Below are positions 1-9,780 of a DNA stretch of 64,000 nt, one piece after another. A model generated the notes under the pieces. That model searched no databases. It had not been told where the DNA came from and saw only the letters and a list, made by a program, of their open reading frames with translations. Both the position numbers and the translations under genes were made by a program. The number at the start of each line of letters is the position of its first letter. Within the stretch, counting starts at the first letter, position 1. The DNA is from Arcobacter_B sp049472135 (GTDB taxonomy: Bacteria > Campylobacterota > Campylobacteria > Campylobacterales > Arcobacteraceae). Location of the stretch: positions 62,001 to 126,000 of the forward strand of contig NZ_JBMOVV010000002.1 in assembly GCF_049472135.1 (NCBI RefSeq). The letters run 5' to 3'.

Positions 1-1298
1 AAAAAAACTATAAAAAGAACAAATAAAATCAAACTTGTAATATTTCTCATATTTAAACTCACTTCATTAAACTTTTTAGTCCAAACTTTTAACTCATTGT
101 ATATTGGCATCAAAATAAACCAAATAATTTCAACAATAAATAGAATAATACCTAAAACTTTAAAAGCAAAAAAGTAAACAAGTAAAGCTATTCCTAAAAA
201 TAAGAAAAATCTATAAATCCAAGTAGCTATTGCATAAACAATAAAAAATCTTTGTTTATATAAAGGCAAAAACTCTGGTGGGTTTATATCTAAACCTAAA
301 ATATATTTTCTTAAAAACCACCTAGCCATTGCAAAACTTCGTGGCTGTAAATTTTTAGTATTAGTAGCATCACTTAAAGCATAATAACCATCAAACCTAA
401 GAAATGGACTAATGTTAATCAACAAAGAGGTAATCCAACTTGTTGTTGCAAGTATAAAAGCAATTGTTTTTAAAATACCATCAGGCAAAAATGCCCAAAG
501 AAAAGTTGCTATTAAGGCTAAATAAAGTTCAACTTTTACTCCTGCAAGAACTATTTGCAATCTTTTATATTTTGATTTTAATCTCCAAGAGTCTGTTGTA
601 TCTGTATACATTACTGGAAATAAAACTAAAAAAGCTACTCCCATAGTAGGGACTCTAATACCATTTTTCTTTGCTGTAAAAGCATGTCCTAATTCATGTA
701 ATATCTTTACAAATATAATTGATACTATATAATAAAAAGCCCCTTGCATTGAGAAAAGGTATGAAAAAGTATTTATAAAATCTTCATAATTTCTAAGTGC
801 AAATAAAATACCAATGAATCCTAAAAATAAAACTATATTTTTATAAAAAGCACTGTAAAAAAAACTTACTTTTGACAAATTGTTTTCTAAAAATCTATCA
901 CTTTTAAATAAAGGTATTTTTATAAAAAGATAGTTTTTTAAAAGCCATTTAAAAGGTGAATCTTTTGTATTTTGATATTCATCATACAATCTTGTTACAT
1001 CTTCTTTACTTGATGTTTCTAATAGAGAGTTTTTTCTCAAAAAATCTATAAAAACATCTAGATTCTCTTCTTCAATTTCATAATCATTTTGTTTTAGAAA
1101 CTCTAAAAAGGAATTAATATTCTCACCATTTCTCCAAAGTCTTACAAGTTTAAAAGCATCATATGAAATTGAAAAGTATTTATCTTGTAAAGGATCAAAA
1201 ATAAGCCAACTCTTTTCACCAGTTTCTGTTGGCATTGCATCTAAAAGTTTAAGGTCTTCTCGTATTGAAGGTAGTAGCTTTTGCTTACTATTTAGCAT
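1..1298 (-). CDS. M50 (site-2 protease-like) membrane metalloprotease, C-terminus cut by window edge
   Basis: The reading frame runs off the left edge, so about 432 N-terminal residues are visible. The first ~95 residues look like a PqqD-type small domain (a W-x-I-x-D-P-like start). Several hydrophobic segments follow. HELGH, the M50 zinc/catalytic motif, lies at about residue 201 (plus-strand bases 684-698). A later N-I-S-P-F-L-R-F-D-G-Y-Y stretch supplies the third zinc ligand, Asp at about residue 303. M50 enzymes cut or act on substrates in or near the inner membrane. The start is 3 bases after the stop of the GAF-HlyD gene, so it is the last visible gene of the five-gene operon that encodes the LEPR-XLL surface protein. 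The enzymatic family is secure; a role in processing or exporting the LEPR-XLL protein is inference from context. Confidence 0.85.
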   Translation of the reverse strand, partial: MLNSKQKLLPSIREDLKLLDAMPTETGEKSWLIFDPLQDKYFSISYDAFKLVRLWRNGENINSFLEFLKQNDYEIEEENLDVFIDFLRKNSLLETSSKEDVTRLYDEYQNTKDSPFKWLLKNYLFIKIPLFKSDRFLENNLSKVSFFYSAFYKNIVLFLGFIGILFALRNYEDFINTFSYLFSMQGAFYYIVSIIFVKILHELGHAFTAKKNGIRVPTMGVAFLVLFPVMYTDTTDSWRLKSKYKRLQIVLAGVKVELYLALIATFLWAFLPDGILKTIAFILATTSWITSLLINISPFLRFDGYYALSDATNTKNLQPRSFAMARWFLRKYILGLDINPPEFLPLYKQRFFIVYAIATWIYRFFLFLGIALLVYFFAFKVLGIILFIVEIIWFILMPIYNELKVWTKKFNEVSLNMRNITSLILFVLFIVF

Positions 1299-1301
1299 AG
1301 A

Positions 1302-2639
1302 CTACCAACCAATATATTGTCTTAAAGAGGTTATAGGTTTTTTAAATAAATAGAAAAATAGAGTTACTTCTTCAGAATAGATTTTTGCTGTACCTCTTAA
1401 TCCAATAGATGGCAAACTGTTTTTATCTAAACTATCAAAAGAGGCTATTATCTTATAAGATAAAATATTTTGAGTACTTAACTGTGGTTTATATGAGATA
1501 TGTTCAACTTTTCCTTGCCAAGAGTTTAAGGGATCATTATCAAAAAAAGCTTTAATATTTGCATTTTTTTCAATAAAAATAGCATCACTTACAGGAAGCA
1601 TTATTTTTAATTCTACCATGTTTTTATTTGCAATATAAAGGATTTTTTCTCCTATTATTACAGGTTTACCTTTCCATTCATTAGGATTATGAACAATAGC
1701 AATTCCATCTTTTTTTGCATATATTTTTGTTTTTTCTAGTTGTTCTTTTCTATACTTTAACTCTACTTCTTTTAATTCAACTTGTGTTTTTAACTCAGCA
1801 ATTTTTCTTTTTTGATTAATATCAAAAAAACTAGCTTGAGAAGAAGTATGTAGTTGAGCTTTTGCTATATCCAAACTCTTTTTTGCAAGTTCATAATCAT
1901 TTTTATAAGAAGTATTATCTAAAGTTACTAGAAGTTCACCTATTTTTACCTCATCATTTGGCTTTACATTTATTTCTTTTACAGCAGCATCAAGAGCTGA
2001 TGTGACAATAAAAGGCTCTTTAGGAACTACTTCAAGAGGAGCTAAAACAGACATTTTAATAGGAATAAACATCAATAAAATAAAAACTAAAAAAAGATAT
2101 TTGAAGTAACCTTTAAAAAAGCTTCTTTTTCTTAATTTTAATGAGAAACTATTTTTAGTCATTGCATATAAAAAGTAAGCATATGAACCACTAAGATGGG
2201 AACAAACTTCAAGATGTTTTTTCTCAAATGGCTCTTCATTTATTAGAATCATATAAAAACTTATTGAGGCATCATTTTTTTCTATTTTAATAGGAACAAA
2301 AAGAAGATTTTTATATTTGTACTCTTCTAATACTTCTCTTTCATAAGAGTCCAATTCCTCTTCATTGTTTATCAAGTGCAAACTATCACTTTTTTTTAAA
2401 GCTTTGTTTGCAATAGATTGTAAAGTTTGAACAAAAATTGAGTTAGTATTTACTGTTGCCACATCTGAAATAGCTTCAACTTTTAAATCTTTATTTTTAT
2501 TTGCAAAGAAAAACAAAGCTGTTTTATAAGGAATTAGTTTTCTTGTTTCATTTACAATTATATATCTTAGCTCTTCATAACTTTGTGCATTTCTGCAATT
2601 ATGTTCAATTTGTAGAAGATTCGCAATATTTAATTTCAA
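1302..2639 (-). CDS. GAF-domain HlyD-like membrane fusion protein
   Basis: 445 residues. Residues ~10-160 resemble a GAF domain in the cytoplasm. A single membrane helix lies at ~178-200. The periplasmic part after it has a biotinyl-lipoyl-like half motif, a coiled-coil hairpin at about 245-310 and a second lipoyl/beta-barrel part, the usual layout of HlyD-type adaptors. HlyD proteins bridge an inner-membrane component to a TolC channel. The gene lies 10 bases downstream of the giant surface-protein gene and 3 bases upstream of the M50 protease gene. The N-terminal GAF domain is unusual: ordinary HlyD proteins have only a short cytoplasmic tail. It may sense a ligand or recruit the substrate (inference). 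Confidence 0.8.
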   Translation of the reverse strand: MKLNIANLLQIEHNCRNAQSYEELRYIIVNETRKLIPYKTALFFFANKNKDLKVEAISDVATVNTNSIFVQTLQSIANKALKKSDSLHLINNEEELDSYEREVLEEYKYKNLLFVPIKIEKNDASISFYMILINEEPFEKKHLEVCSHLSGSYAYFLYAMTKNSFSLKLRKRSFFKGYFKYLFLVFILLMFIPIKMSVLAPLEVVPKEPFIVTSALDAAVKEINVKPNDEVKIGELLVTLDNTSYKNDYELAKKSLDIAKAQLHTSSQASFFDINQKRKIAELKTQVELKEVELKYRKEQLEKTKIYAKKDGIAIVHNPNEWKGKPVIIGEKILYIANKNMVELKIMLPVSDAIFIEKNANIKAFFDNDPLNSWQGKVEHISYKPQLSTQNILSYKIIASFDSLDKNSLPSIGLRGTAKIYSEEVTLFFYLFKKPITSLRQYIGW

Positions 2640-2649
2640 GCTTTAACCC

Positions 2650-5600
2650 TTATACTTCTTGACTTGAGAATAAAGCTCTAAGATTTTTTCCGTAAGATTC
2701 TAAATCACTATCTTGTTTTGCTAACTGTGAACTAAAATCAAGACTTGTATTATTTGAACTTATTTCTAAAATTTCATCTTGTAAAGCTGATATATCAATC
2801 TTTATATTTAATATTCTTGTTTTATTATCATAATCATAGGCTTTAATAATAAACTCCATATTTTCTTTTATTAAACCTTTTAATTCTCCTGTTTTCTCAT
2901 CAAAAACAATAGTACTTGGAAGGTTATCTCCATTTGCTAATAAAACTTCATATGCTTTAGCTTCTTTTACATCTACAATTTTTAGTTGTATATAATCATT
3001 TGAGTAAGAGAAATCTTCAATTGTTAAACCTATAGTATCATATGCCTCTTTTTGTTGTTGCTTTATATCAACCTCTCCTCTTGTATCAAATGTAATATCA
3101 ATTGATTTTAGAAGATGAAACTTATTTATATTTGTAAAAGCTTGAGTTTGATCTATTGTTTCAAATTGAGTATATCCTTTTCCTATATTATCAAGTTTTT
3201 GAAACTCTTGATTAAACTTTTCATTTGATTCTTCTTCAATAGGATTTGTTTGAACTACTCCTGCTTTTTCACTATTTACAGAAGTATCTTCAACTTTAAT
3301 CTCTTCAACATCGGAAGGTGGTTCAACAATATTTGGTTTTTCAAATTCAGGGTCAACAACTTTTGGTGGTCCTAATACGTCAATTTGATATGTTCTTGAA
3401 GCTAAAGCTTGCATTGATGAAGAGTCATATGTTGTAATAGTAACTTCAAAAATTCCAATTTCAAGAGGTGTTCCACTAATCAATCCAGTTACAGGGTCAT
3501 ATGTAATTCCAGTAGGAAGCCCCACAGCTTCATATACTAAACTATCACTATTATCAACATCTGTAAATAAAAATGCAATTTCTTGTGAATAGTCTTGACC
3601 ATAAGTAATAATCGAATCTATATCTTCATTTGATACAATTGGAGCATCATTTTGACCACCAATATTTATGGTAATTGCTCTTAAATCTGTTTGTTTTTCA
3701 TTATCTGTAACTTCAATATTATAAACAATTTTTATTGATTCATTTTCCGCTAAAAAATCTAGTTTATCTTCTGTAATAGTATAGTCCCATGTAATAGTTC
3801 CACTACTAGTTCCCTCTCCTATACTACTAATACTAAAAGCATTTAATAAATCTATTTGTTGTTGTGTAGTTAAAGTAAAAGTAGTAACTCCATCTGCTCT
3901 ATATGCAATAATAGAATCAAAATAGTCACTAATACTTATGTTATTAGTTAAATCTAAATCTTCAAAAGTTAAAGTTCCCCCATCATTGTATGTTGAACTT
4001 TCTTGAATATTCCCCACTAAATCAGTTCCACTTAAAGTTGGATTATCATTTGAACCTTTTATTACTATTTCCACATCTTGAGTTGATGTTTGACCATCAT
4101 TATCTGTTACTGTTATTGTAAATACAGCTGTTACAGTTTCACCTAATGATAGAAAATTTATATCTGCTTCATTTATATTATAATTCCAAGTAACAGTCCC
4201 ATTATTTGTATTTGAACTAAGGTTTGTAATAGAAAATGCATTTTCAATTGCAGCTCTTTGAGAAGGAGTTAAAGTAAGTGTTGAGTTATCACTTTTTGTG
4301 GCTGTAACATCTTTTACACCAAAACTTCCTACTGGATTATCATCTTTATCAATATCTGTAAAATCAATTGAACCACTATCACTTAAGCTTGAACCTTCTT
4401 GAATTGCCCCATTTACATCTACTGCTGTAATTACTGGAATATCATTTTCTCCTATAATTACTATTGTAATATCATGAGTAGCAAAAGCTCCTGTTTCATC
4501 CTGTACTCTTATTTGAAAAGTTAAAGTAATTTCATCACCTTGACTTAAAAAATCCAATTGAGTTTCAGTTAATGAATAATTCCATTTTACCTCTGAACTA
4601 TTAGAATTAGGTGTAGTTTGAGTAATTGAGAAGGCATCTTCTAAAATAGTTGCATTTGAACCACTTAAAGTAAGAGTATTTCCATCTTTATCTACTGCTT
4701 GAATATTTGTTAAGCTCTCACTTACAACGGGCTTATTAGAAATATCTATATCACTAAAATTAATCGAGCCACTATCACTTAAAGTTGAGCCTTCAGATAC
4801 TCTTCCTTCATCATCAATTACATTAATAACTGGCTGTTCATTTGTTCCTTTTATTGTAATAACAATATTCTGCTGTTTAGTGCCATTATTTCCATCATTA
4901 ACTTCTACTGTAAATGTAGCTGTAAGAGTTTCACCTTCACCTAAAAACTGAATATCATTTTGACTTATAGTAAAGTCCCAATTTATACTTCCATTATTAC
5001 TATTTGTATTAGAAGGAGTAATAGAAAATGCATCAATTATATCTTGTTTTTGTAAATCACTTAAACTATACCCATTAATATTTGTGCTAACTAAAGAAGC
5101 AGAAGGAGTATCTGTAAGGTCTGGATCAACAAAAGTTATAACACCATTTTGACTAACCACACCTTTATCAACTATTTCACCCGTATTTGTTGAACTATTT
5201 ACTATAGGAGCATCATTTGTTCCTTGGATATTTATAGTTATAACTTGATTAACACTAGCACCACTACTATCTGTAACTCTTATTGTAAATTTTGCTACTA
5301 CTGACTCATCTTTTGCTAGAAAATCTAATTTATTATTTGTAATAGAATAACTCCAGTTAAAAGTTCCAGTGTTTGAGTTAATACTACTATTTGTGAAACT
5401 AAATGCATTGATAATATCATTTGAGCTTGCACTATCTAAACTCATACTTGTACCATCACTTAAATAAGCCTCAATTGAGTTTGTAATATAACTTGCAGAT
5501 AAAGTATCATTTAAATCTTTATCACTAATATCAATACCACCTGAAGCACTAACAATTCCGTCTTCAACTAAGTTTTTTGTATCATCAGCACTATCAATTA

Positions 5601-7068
5601 TCGGTGCATCATTTTCACCAACTATTTCAAGAATTGTTTGAGAAGTATTACTATCATTTACTCCATCATTTACTTTCCATGATATTGTTCTTTGATTAAA
5701 AGTGCTTTCTGGGGAATCACTTGTAGAATAGAATCTAACAGCCTTAATTGCATTTTTATATTGTTCAATTGTTGCAGTTCCCACTAGACTTAAAACCCCT
5801 GTAGAACTGTCATATGAAGAAGAAATATTTCCATAAAGAGTATTATCATCATTTAAAAAACTAAGAATATCACCATTTGTAAAACCATCACTAATAGAAA
5901 TTTCTGCACTCTCTAAATTAGTACCATCATCAGTTAAAATTACAAGATTTACTAATTCTGAGGGTGTACCTCCTTCTGTATAAGTAAAAGTTGTTACATC
6001 TGAACCCCCAATTTTTATCTCTGCAACTTGAACAGGTATTGAAGAACCTGAACCTCTAAGGGCATTAAATTCTACTTTATAGTATCTATAAACTTCTGTA
6101 TTACTAAATGGTGCTTTAGGAGATTCTGTTTGTCTTGCTATATCAGGATTTAAATCTCCTGATGCAATAAAAGTAAAATTAGAATTATCATTTGAACCAT
6201 AAATAGCAAATCTTGTTGGGTCATAATCTGTTGGACCATCTGATGTTACAATTGTAATTGAATCAACTATATAAAAGTTACCTGCATCAAAAGTAAAGTT
6301 ACTTCCTCCACCTGGTTGATAAGAGTAAGAAGTATTTACATCATTATCAAAGGCAAATTGAGCTTCATTTTTAGAAAAATCACTCGCAGGAATAGCATCA
6401 AAGTTATTTGAAGTTGAAAGATAAGGAGCATCATTTGCTAGTAAAGTCTCATAATTTTCAATTACGATAGTTTCACTTTCAATAAATCCTGTACTATACT
6501 CTAAGTTCCAATCTGCTTCTAAAAGCTCATCCCCTGTTAAATCATCTGAGGCAGCGATATCTGCATTTGTTAAAATAGCTAATTTATCAACAAAATCTCT
6601 ACCTTGATTACTTTGTCCAACTGAACAACCATATAATAAAATATCTGCATTTTCATTTAAACTTTTTGAGATATTCTCAAAACTTTCTTTATAATCATCA
6701 ATATTTTCATTATTAACTAAACTAGAAGAAAAAAGAAGTTCTCCTTCTTTTCCATGGGAAATTATATGCAAACTATCAATATCATCTATATTTTGTAAAA
6801 TGCTTTCAATTTGTTTTATTGCATCACTATTACTATCTAAGTAGTAAACTTCGATATTATCATCTAATTGTTCTACAATTTTTTCTTTGTTTTCAACACT
6901 ACTGTCAATAAAAGCTATTTCTTTTGTTTTTTGATTATCTGAAGTATTATCTGGTGTATCATTGTTTTCAAAACTATTATTATCTAAAACATCAACAGCA
7001 GTAGCCACAGCTGCTCCGTCAAATAATACTCTTGGTTCTAGGGTACTAATTAGTGGATTTCTTTTCAT
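2650..7068 (-). CDS. Giant LEPR-XLL / DUF4347 / VCBS-repeat surface protein
   Basis: 1472 residues, no Sec signal peptide. Residues 10-20 (LEPRVLFDGAA) match the LEPR-XLL N-terminal signature of very large repetitive exported proteins. Residues ~50-195 resemble DUF4347, with ISHG (His105) and YGC (Cys148). Residues ~215-355 look like a discoidin/F5/8-type domain. Then come about five VCBS-type repeats of roughly 100-130 residues, each starting near G-x-N-x-x-P, followed by a putative Ig (He_PIG-like) unit with GLISGTP and a C-terminal region with another weaker Ig-like unit. No GGxGxD RTX repeats are seen, so it is not an ordinary RTX substrate. It sits inside the operon of two HlyD proteins, a TolC-like protein and an M50 protease, which probably export and/or process it. 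A cell-surface adhesin or matrix role is inferred from the repeats. Confidence 0.82.
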   Translation of the reverse strand: MKRNPLISTLEPRVLFDGAAVATAVDVLDNNSFENNDTPDNTSDNQKTKEIAFIDSSVENKEKIVEQLDDNIEVYYLDSNSDAIKQIESILQNIDDIDSLHIISHGKEGELLFSSSLVNNENIDDYKESFENISKSLNENADILLYGCSVGQSNQGRDFVDKLAILTNADIAASDDLTGDELLEADWNLEYSTGFIESETIVIENYETLLANDAPYLSTSNNFDAIPASDFSKNEAQFAFDNDVNTSYSYQPGGGSNFTFDAGNFYIVDSITIVTSDGPTDYDPTRFAIYGSNDNSNFTFIASGDLNPDIARQTESPKAPFSNTEVYRYYKVEFNALRGSGSSIPVQVAEIKIGGSDVTTFTYTEGGTPSELVNLVILTDDGTNLESAEISISDGFTNGDILSFLNDDNTLYGNISSSYDSSTGVLSLVGTATIEQYKNAIKAVRFYSTSDSPESTFNQRTISWKVNDGVNDSNTSQTILEIVGENDAPIIDSADDTKNLVEDGIVSASGGIDISDKDLNDTLSASYITNSIEAYLSDGTSMSLDSASSNDIINAFSFTNSSINSNTGTFNWSYSITNNKLDFLAKDESVVAKFTIRVTDSSGASVNQVITINIQGTNDAPIVNSSTNTGEIVDKGVVSQNGVITFVDPDLTDTPSASLVSTNINGYSLSDLQKQDIIDAFSITPSNTNSNNGSINWDFTISQNDIQFLGEGETLTATFTVEVNDGNNGTKQQNIVITIKGTNEQPVINVIDDEGRVSEGSTLSDSGSINFSDIDISNKPVVSESLTNIQAVDKDGNTLTLSGSNATILEDAFSITQTTPNSNSSEVKWNYSLTETQLDFLSQGDEITLTFQIRVQDETGAFATHDITIVIIGENDIPVITAVDVNGAIQEGSSLSDSGSIDFTDIDKDDNPVGSFGVKDVTATKSDNSTLTLTPSQRAAIENAFSITNLSSNTNNGTVTWNYNINEADINFLSLGETVTAVFTITVTDNDGQTSTQDVEIVIKGSNDNPTLSGTDLVGNIQESSTYNDGGTLTFEDLDLTNNISISDYFDSIIAYRADGVTTFTLTTQQQIDLLNAFSISSIGEGTSSGTITWDYTITEDKLDFLAENESIKIVYNIEVTDNEKQTDLRAITINIGGQNDAPIVSNEDIDSIITYGQDYSQEIAFLFTDVDNSDSLVYEAVGLPTGITYDPVTGLISGTPLEIGIFEVTITTYDSSSMQALASRTYQIDVLGPPKVVDPEFEKPNIVEPPSDVEEIKVEDTSVNSEKAGVVQTNPIEEESNEKFNQEFQKLDNIGKGYTQFETIDQTQAFTNINKFHLLKSIDITFDTRGEVDIKQQQKEAYDTIGLTIEDFSYSNDYIQLKIVDVKEAKAYEVLLANGDNLPSTIVFDEKTGELKGLIKENMEFIIKAYDYDNKTRILNIKIDISALQDEILEISSNNTSLDFSSQLAKQDSDLESYGKNLRALFSSQEV

Positions 7069-7077
7069 AATAACCCT

Positions 7078-7800
7078 TTATTTTTGTTCATCAATTTGAA
7101 ATATTGCTGTTGCACTCATCCCTGGAATAATTTTATCATATGGTTTTTGTAAAGCCACTCTAACTAAAACTGTCTGACTTATTGGGTCAACTACAGAACC
7201 TATTTCTTTAATTACAGCATTTATCGAAGTTTGAGTTTCATCTACATTTAAAACAACTTTCATGCCTTTTTTTAAAACTGACAACCAAGTTGAAGGAACA
7301 AATGTTTTCGCTTCTAAACTATCTGTTGAAATAATCTCTAATATCTGTTCATTAGGTTTTACACTTTGATGTTGACTAACTTCTCTACTTACTATTCTTC
7401 CATTATATGGTGCTTGAATATTACATCTTTGTACATTTATAGAAGCTATCTTATATTCAGCCTCTTGCTTTCGAAACTCTTCTCTTGCAATATCAACTTC
7501 AAATTTACCTATTGATTTAAAGCTTTCTAGTTTTTTATTCTTTTTATATTTTAAATAAGCAATATTTTTTTCAATTGCTGCTTTTGATTTTTTTGCTTGA
7601 TAAATATCACAATTAATTTTTACTAAAACTTCATCTTTTTTAAAAGAATCACCTTCTGTTTTTTTCAAATAAGTAATATTTCCTGCAAGTTCACTTGAAA
7701 GAATTGTTTTATCATAAGAAGTAATTACAGCTCTTGAACTAATCTCATCTTGTGCAAAAACAAATGTTGAAATTAATATTAATAAAAATGCTTTTTTCAT
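7078..7800 (-). CDS. Periplasmic HlyD/RND-type adaptor protein
   Basis: 240 residues starting with a clear Sec signal peptide (MKKAFLLILISTFVFA, cleavage before Q-D). The rest has a lipoyl-like segment (~30-70, G-N-I-T-x-L, G-D-x-F-K-K-D-E), a short helical hairpin (~70-120), the second lipoyl half (A-P-Y-N-G-R-I, ~135) and a beta-barrel/membrane-proximal part. It is short for the family (300-400 usual). It lies 3 bases after the TolC-like gene and 9 bases before the LEPR-XLL gene, so the operon has two different adaptors: this soluble one and the membrane-anchored GAF one. It likely couples the outer membrane channel to the inner membrane part. Exact pairing is unknown. Confidence 0.8.
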   Translation of the reverse strand: MKKAFLLILISTFVFAQDEISSRAVITSYDKTILSSELAGNITYLKKTEGDSFKKDEVLVKINCDIYQAKKSKAAIEKNIAYLKYKKNKKLESFKSIGKFEVDIAREEFRKQEAEYKIASINVQRCNIQAPYNGRIVSREVSQHQSVKPNEQILEIISTDSLEAKTFVPSTWLSVLKKGMKVVLNVDETQTSINAVIKEIGSVVDPISQTVLVRVALQKPYDKIIPGMSATAIFQIDEQK

Positions 7801-7803
7801 ATC

Positions 7804-9780
7804 TTACTCTTCTATATCCATAACTAAATTACTAACATACCCAAAAGAAGTTTTATACCATATATCTTTTTTTGTTGATACTATTTCAGAGATATTAATT
7901 TTTTTATCTTTTGGCAATAAAAAAACTGTCGGACTTTGCCAGTTTGGTTGTGTTCTTATATTTGCATGTTTAAAAGCAACAGCTTTAAAAATACTCTTTT
8001 TTGCATCCATTTTATTTGCTAAAATCAAATCTTTATTTTCAACTTCATCTTTAATAAATACTGCACTTTTGTAAATAAATCCCAAAGGTGTTTCTACCCA
8101 TTTCCCAAATTTATTTTCAAACTCTCTTAAAACTTTTATTTTTCTATCTTTTAATAAAACTACACTAAATTCACTATCTTTATTAGGTTCTTTTCTTAAG
8201 TATACATTTTGCGTAGTTTGTGCAGTCTTTATAAGGTTTTCTACTCTCTTTTTTGTTTCAGCTTTTACTTCTTTTATTTCTTGCTTTTTAGGTTTTTGTT
8301 CTTTTAAAATACTATTTTTCTCAATTGTTTCTTTTCCTATATCTTCATAAGTTCCAATTGAAGCAAAAACTCTTCCATAACTATTTTGAACATTTGCATA
8401 TGAAGAAGAGTGTCTAAGCAATGCCAAAATATAGTTTAGTTTCTCTTTTATATAAACTAATCTACTATTCATATCAAGTCTATTTGTAACTTCTGTTAAT
8501 TTATAAATCTCTTGGGCTACATCTAAATATTTTTTAGAAAGCATATACTCTTTCTTTGATTGTTCAAAATCAGCTAAAGATAAATGTACTTGAGATAAAA
8601 CTGCCATAGAAATAGCTAACTTTTGTTCCTTTGCAATTGCAATTTTTGTTTTTGCAAGCTTTTGACTTGTACTTGCTTTAAAGATATTTAATAAATTCCA
8701 TGAAATTGTCGCTCCATATGAAGTCCAATTGTTATTTAGTAAATAATCATTGTTATCATATGAAATACTACTATTTAACTTAATTCCAGGAAGCATTTGT
8801 AATATAGCTCTTGTTGTTTCTTTATGTGAAATTCTTTGTTGGTATCTACTTTCTAAAATTTCTGGTCTATTTTCTAAAGCCATCACTTCCATTTCTTTAA
8901 GACCTAAATTTAACTTTGGAAGTTCATAGTCATTTTTAATCTCTTGTGCAATAGTAAAATGTGTACCTGCTTTAAGTCCCATTAGCTCTGCTAATTCAAC
9001 TTTAGCATTCATCAAACTTCTCTCTAAAGTTTGAAGAGATCTTAATACTTCTAATAAATCCCTTTGATAAGCCAAAGATTGCATTGGTGAATTTATTCTT
9101 AGTTTTTTAATCTTATTTGAGTCATCTAAAGCTGTTTGAACATCTTTCATCATTGGTACAATTTTTTTAAGTAAAGCTTGTGCAGAAGCAGCTTTATAAT
9201 AAGTTCTTCTTACTTCTTGAACGATATTATGAATTACTTTTCTTTCATTTTGTTTTGCCATTAGATACTTATCAGCTTGTTGTTGAGCTTTTACATAAGA
9301 TAATCCAAAATCTAAAATATTCCAACTAAAAGAGATATCCGCATCAATCTTCTCTTTATCTTGTGATACAGAGTATGAAGGTGTTCCAATTATTGGCTCT
9401 GGGTTACCATTTGAAAAAGATGTACTTGCAGATGCTGCATATTCATCTCTTTTTGAATATCCTGCACTTGTAGTTAAGTTTGGAAGCATGTCATAATAAA
9501 CTAAATCAATTTGCTGTTTTGCTAATGCTGTTTGCATTAATTTTATTTTATTTCTTACATTATTTTTTAAAGCCTTATTTATTGCTTCATCTATTGTAAT
9601 TGGTTCTGTAATAATTGGAGAAATTCTATTTATTAATTTTAAATCTTGATTTGCTTTTAAAGCTATTTCATCTTTTGTTAAAGGTTTTGGGCTAACTGTA
9701 CATCCAGTTATAAAAAGTGTAGTTATTAGTAAAAATATTGTAGTTGATTTTTTCCTAAAAAAACCCATTAAAAACCCCAT
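7804..9780 (-). CDS. TolC-family outer membrane lipoprotein with two C-terminal SH3 domains
   Basis: 658 residues, first gene of the LEPR-XLL operon. The N-terminus has a lipoprotein signal with lipobox FITGC (Cys27). Residues ~60-470 are a TolC/OEP core (two helical repeats with E-x-R-P-E-I near the middle). Residues ~515-570 and ~595-655 are bacterial SH3-like domains, with N-V-Y-L-R-K-E-P and N-I-R-T-Q-P. Such domains often bind peptidoglycan or peptides; they are not usual in TolC. The fifth codon is also ATG (9768-9766), giving MGFFRKKS, and lies 6 bases after a GGGG run that could be the ribosome-binding site. That start is as likely as the one given. A 12-base inverted repeat covers this start region (see 9769-9843). 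Confidence 0.82.
   Translation of the reverse strand: MGFLMGFFRKKSTTIFLLITTLFITGCTVSPKPLTKDEIALKANQDLKLINRISPIITEPITIDEAINKALKNNVRNKIKLMQTALAKQQIDLVYYDMLPNLTTSAGYSKRDEYAASASTSFSNGNPEPIIGTPSYSVSQDKEKIDADISFSWNILDFGLSYVKAQQQADKYLMAKQNERKVIHNIVQEVRRTYYKAASAQALLKKIVPMMKDVQTALDDSNKIKKLRINSPMQSLAYQRDLLEVLRSLQTLERSLMNAKVELAELMGLKAGTHFTIAQEIKNDYELPKLNLGLKEMEVMALENRPEILESRYQQRISHKETTRAILQMLPGIKLNSSISYDNNDYLLNNNWTSYGATISWNLLNIFKASTSQKLAKTKIAIAKEQKLAISMAVLSQVHLSLADFEQSKKEYMLSKKYLDVAQEIYKLTEVTNRLDMNSRLVYIKEKLNYILALLRHSSSYANVQNSYGRVFASIGTYEDIGKETIEKNSILKEQKPKKQEIKEVKAETKKRVENLIKTAQTTQNVYLRKEPNKDSEFSVVLLKDRKIKVLREFENKFGKWVETPLGFIYKSAVFIKDEVENKDLILANKMDAKKSIFKAVAFKHANIRTQPNWQSPTVFLLPKDKKINISEIVSTKKDIWYKTSFGYVSNLVMDIEE

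Noticed and set aside
2650..7068. RTX toxin / type I secretion substrate
   Set aside because: No GGxGxDxUx nonapeptides and no ABC gene; repeats are VCBS/Ig-like.
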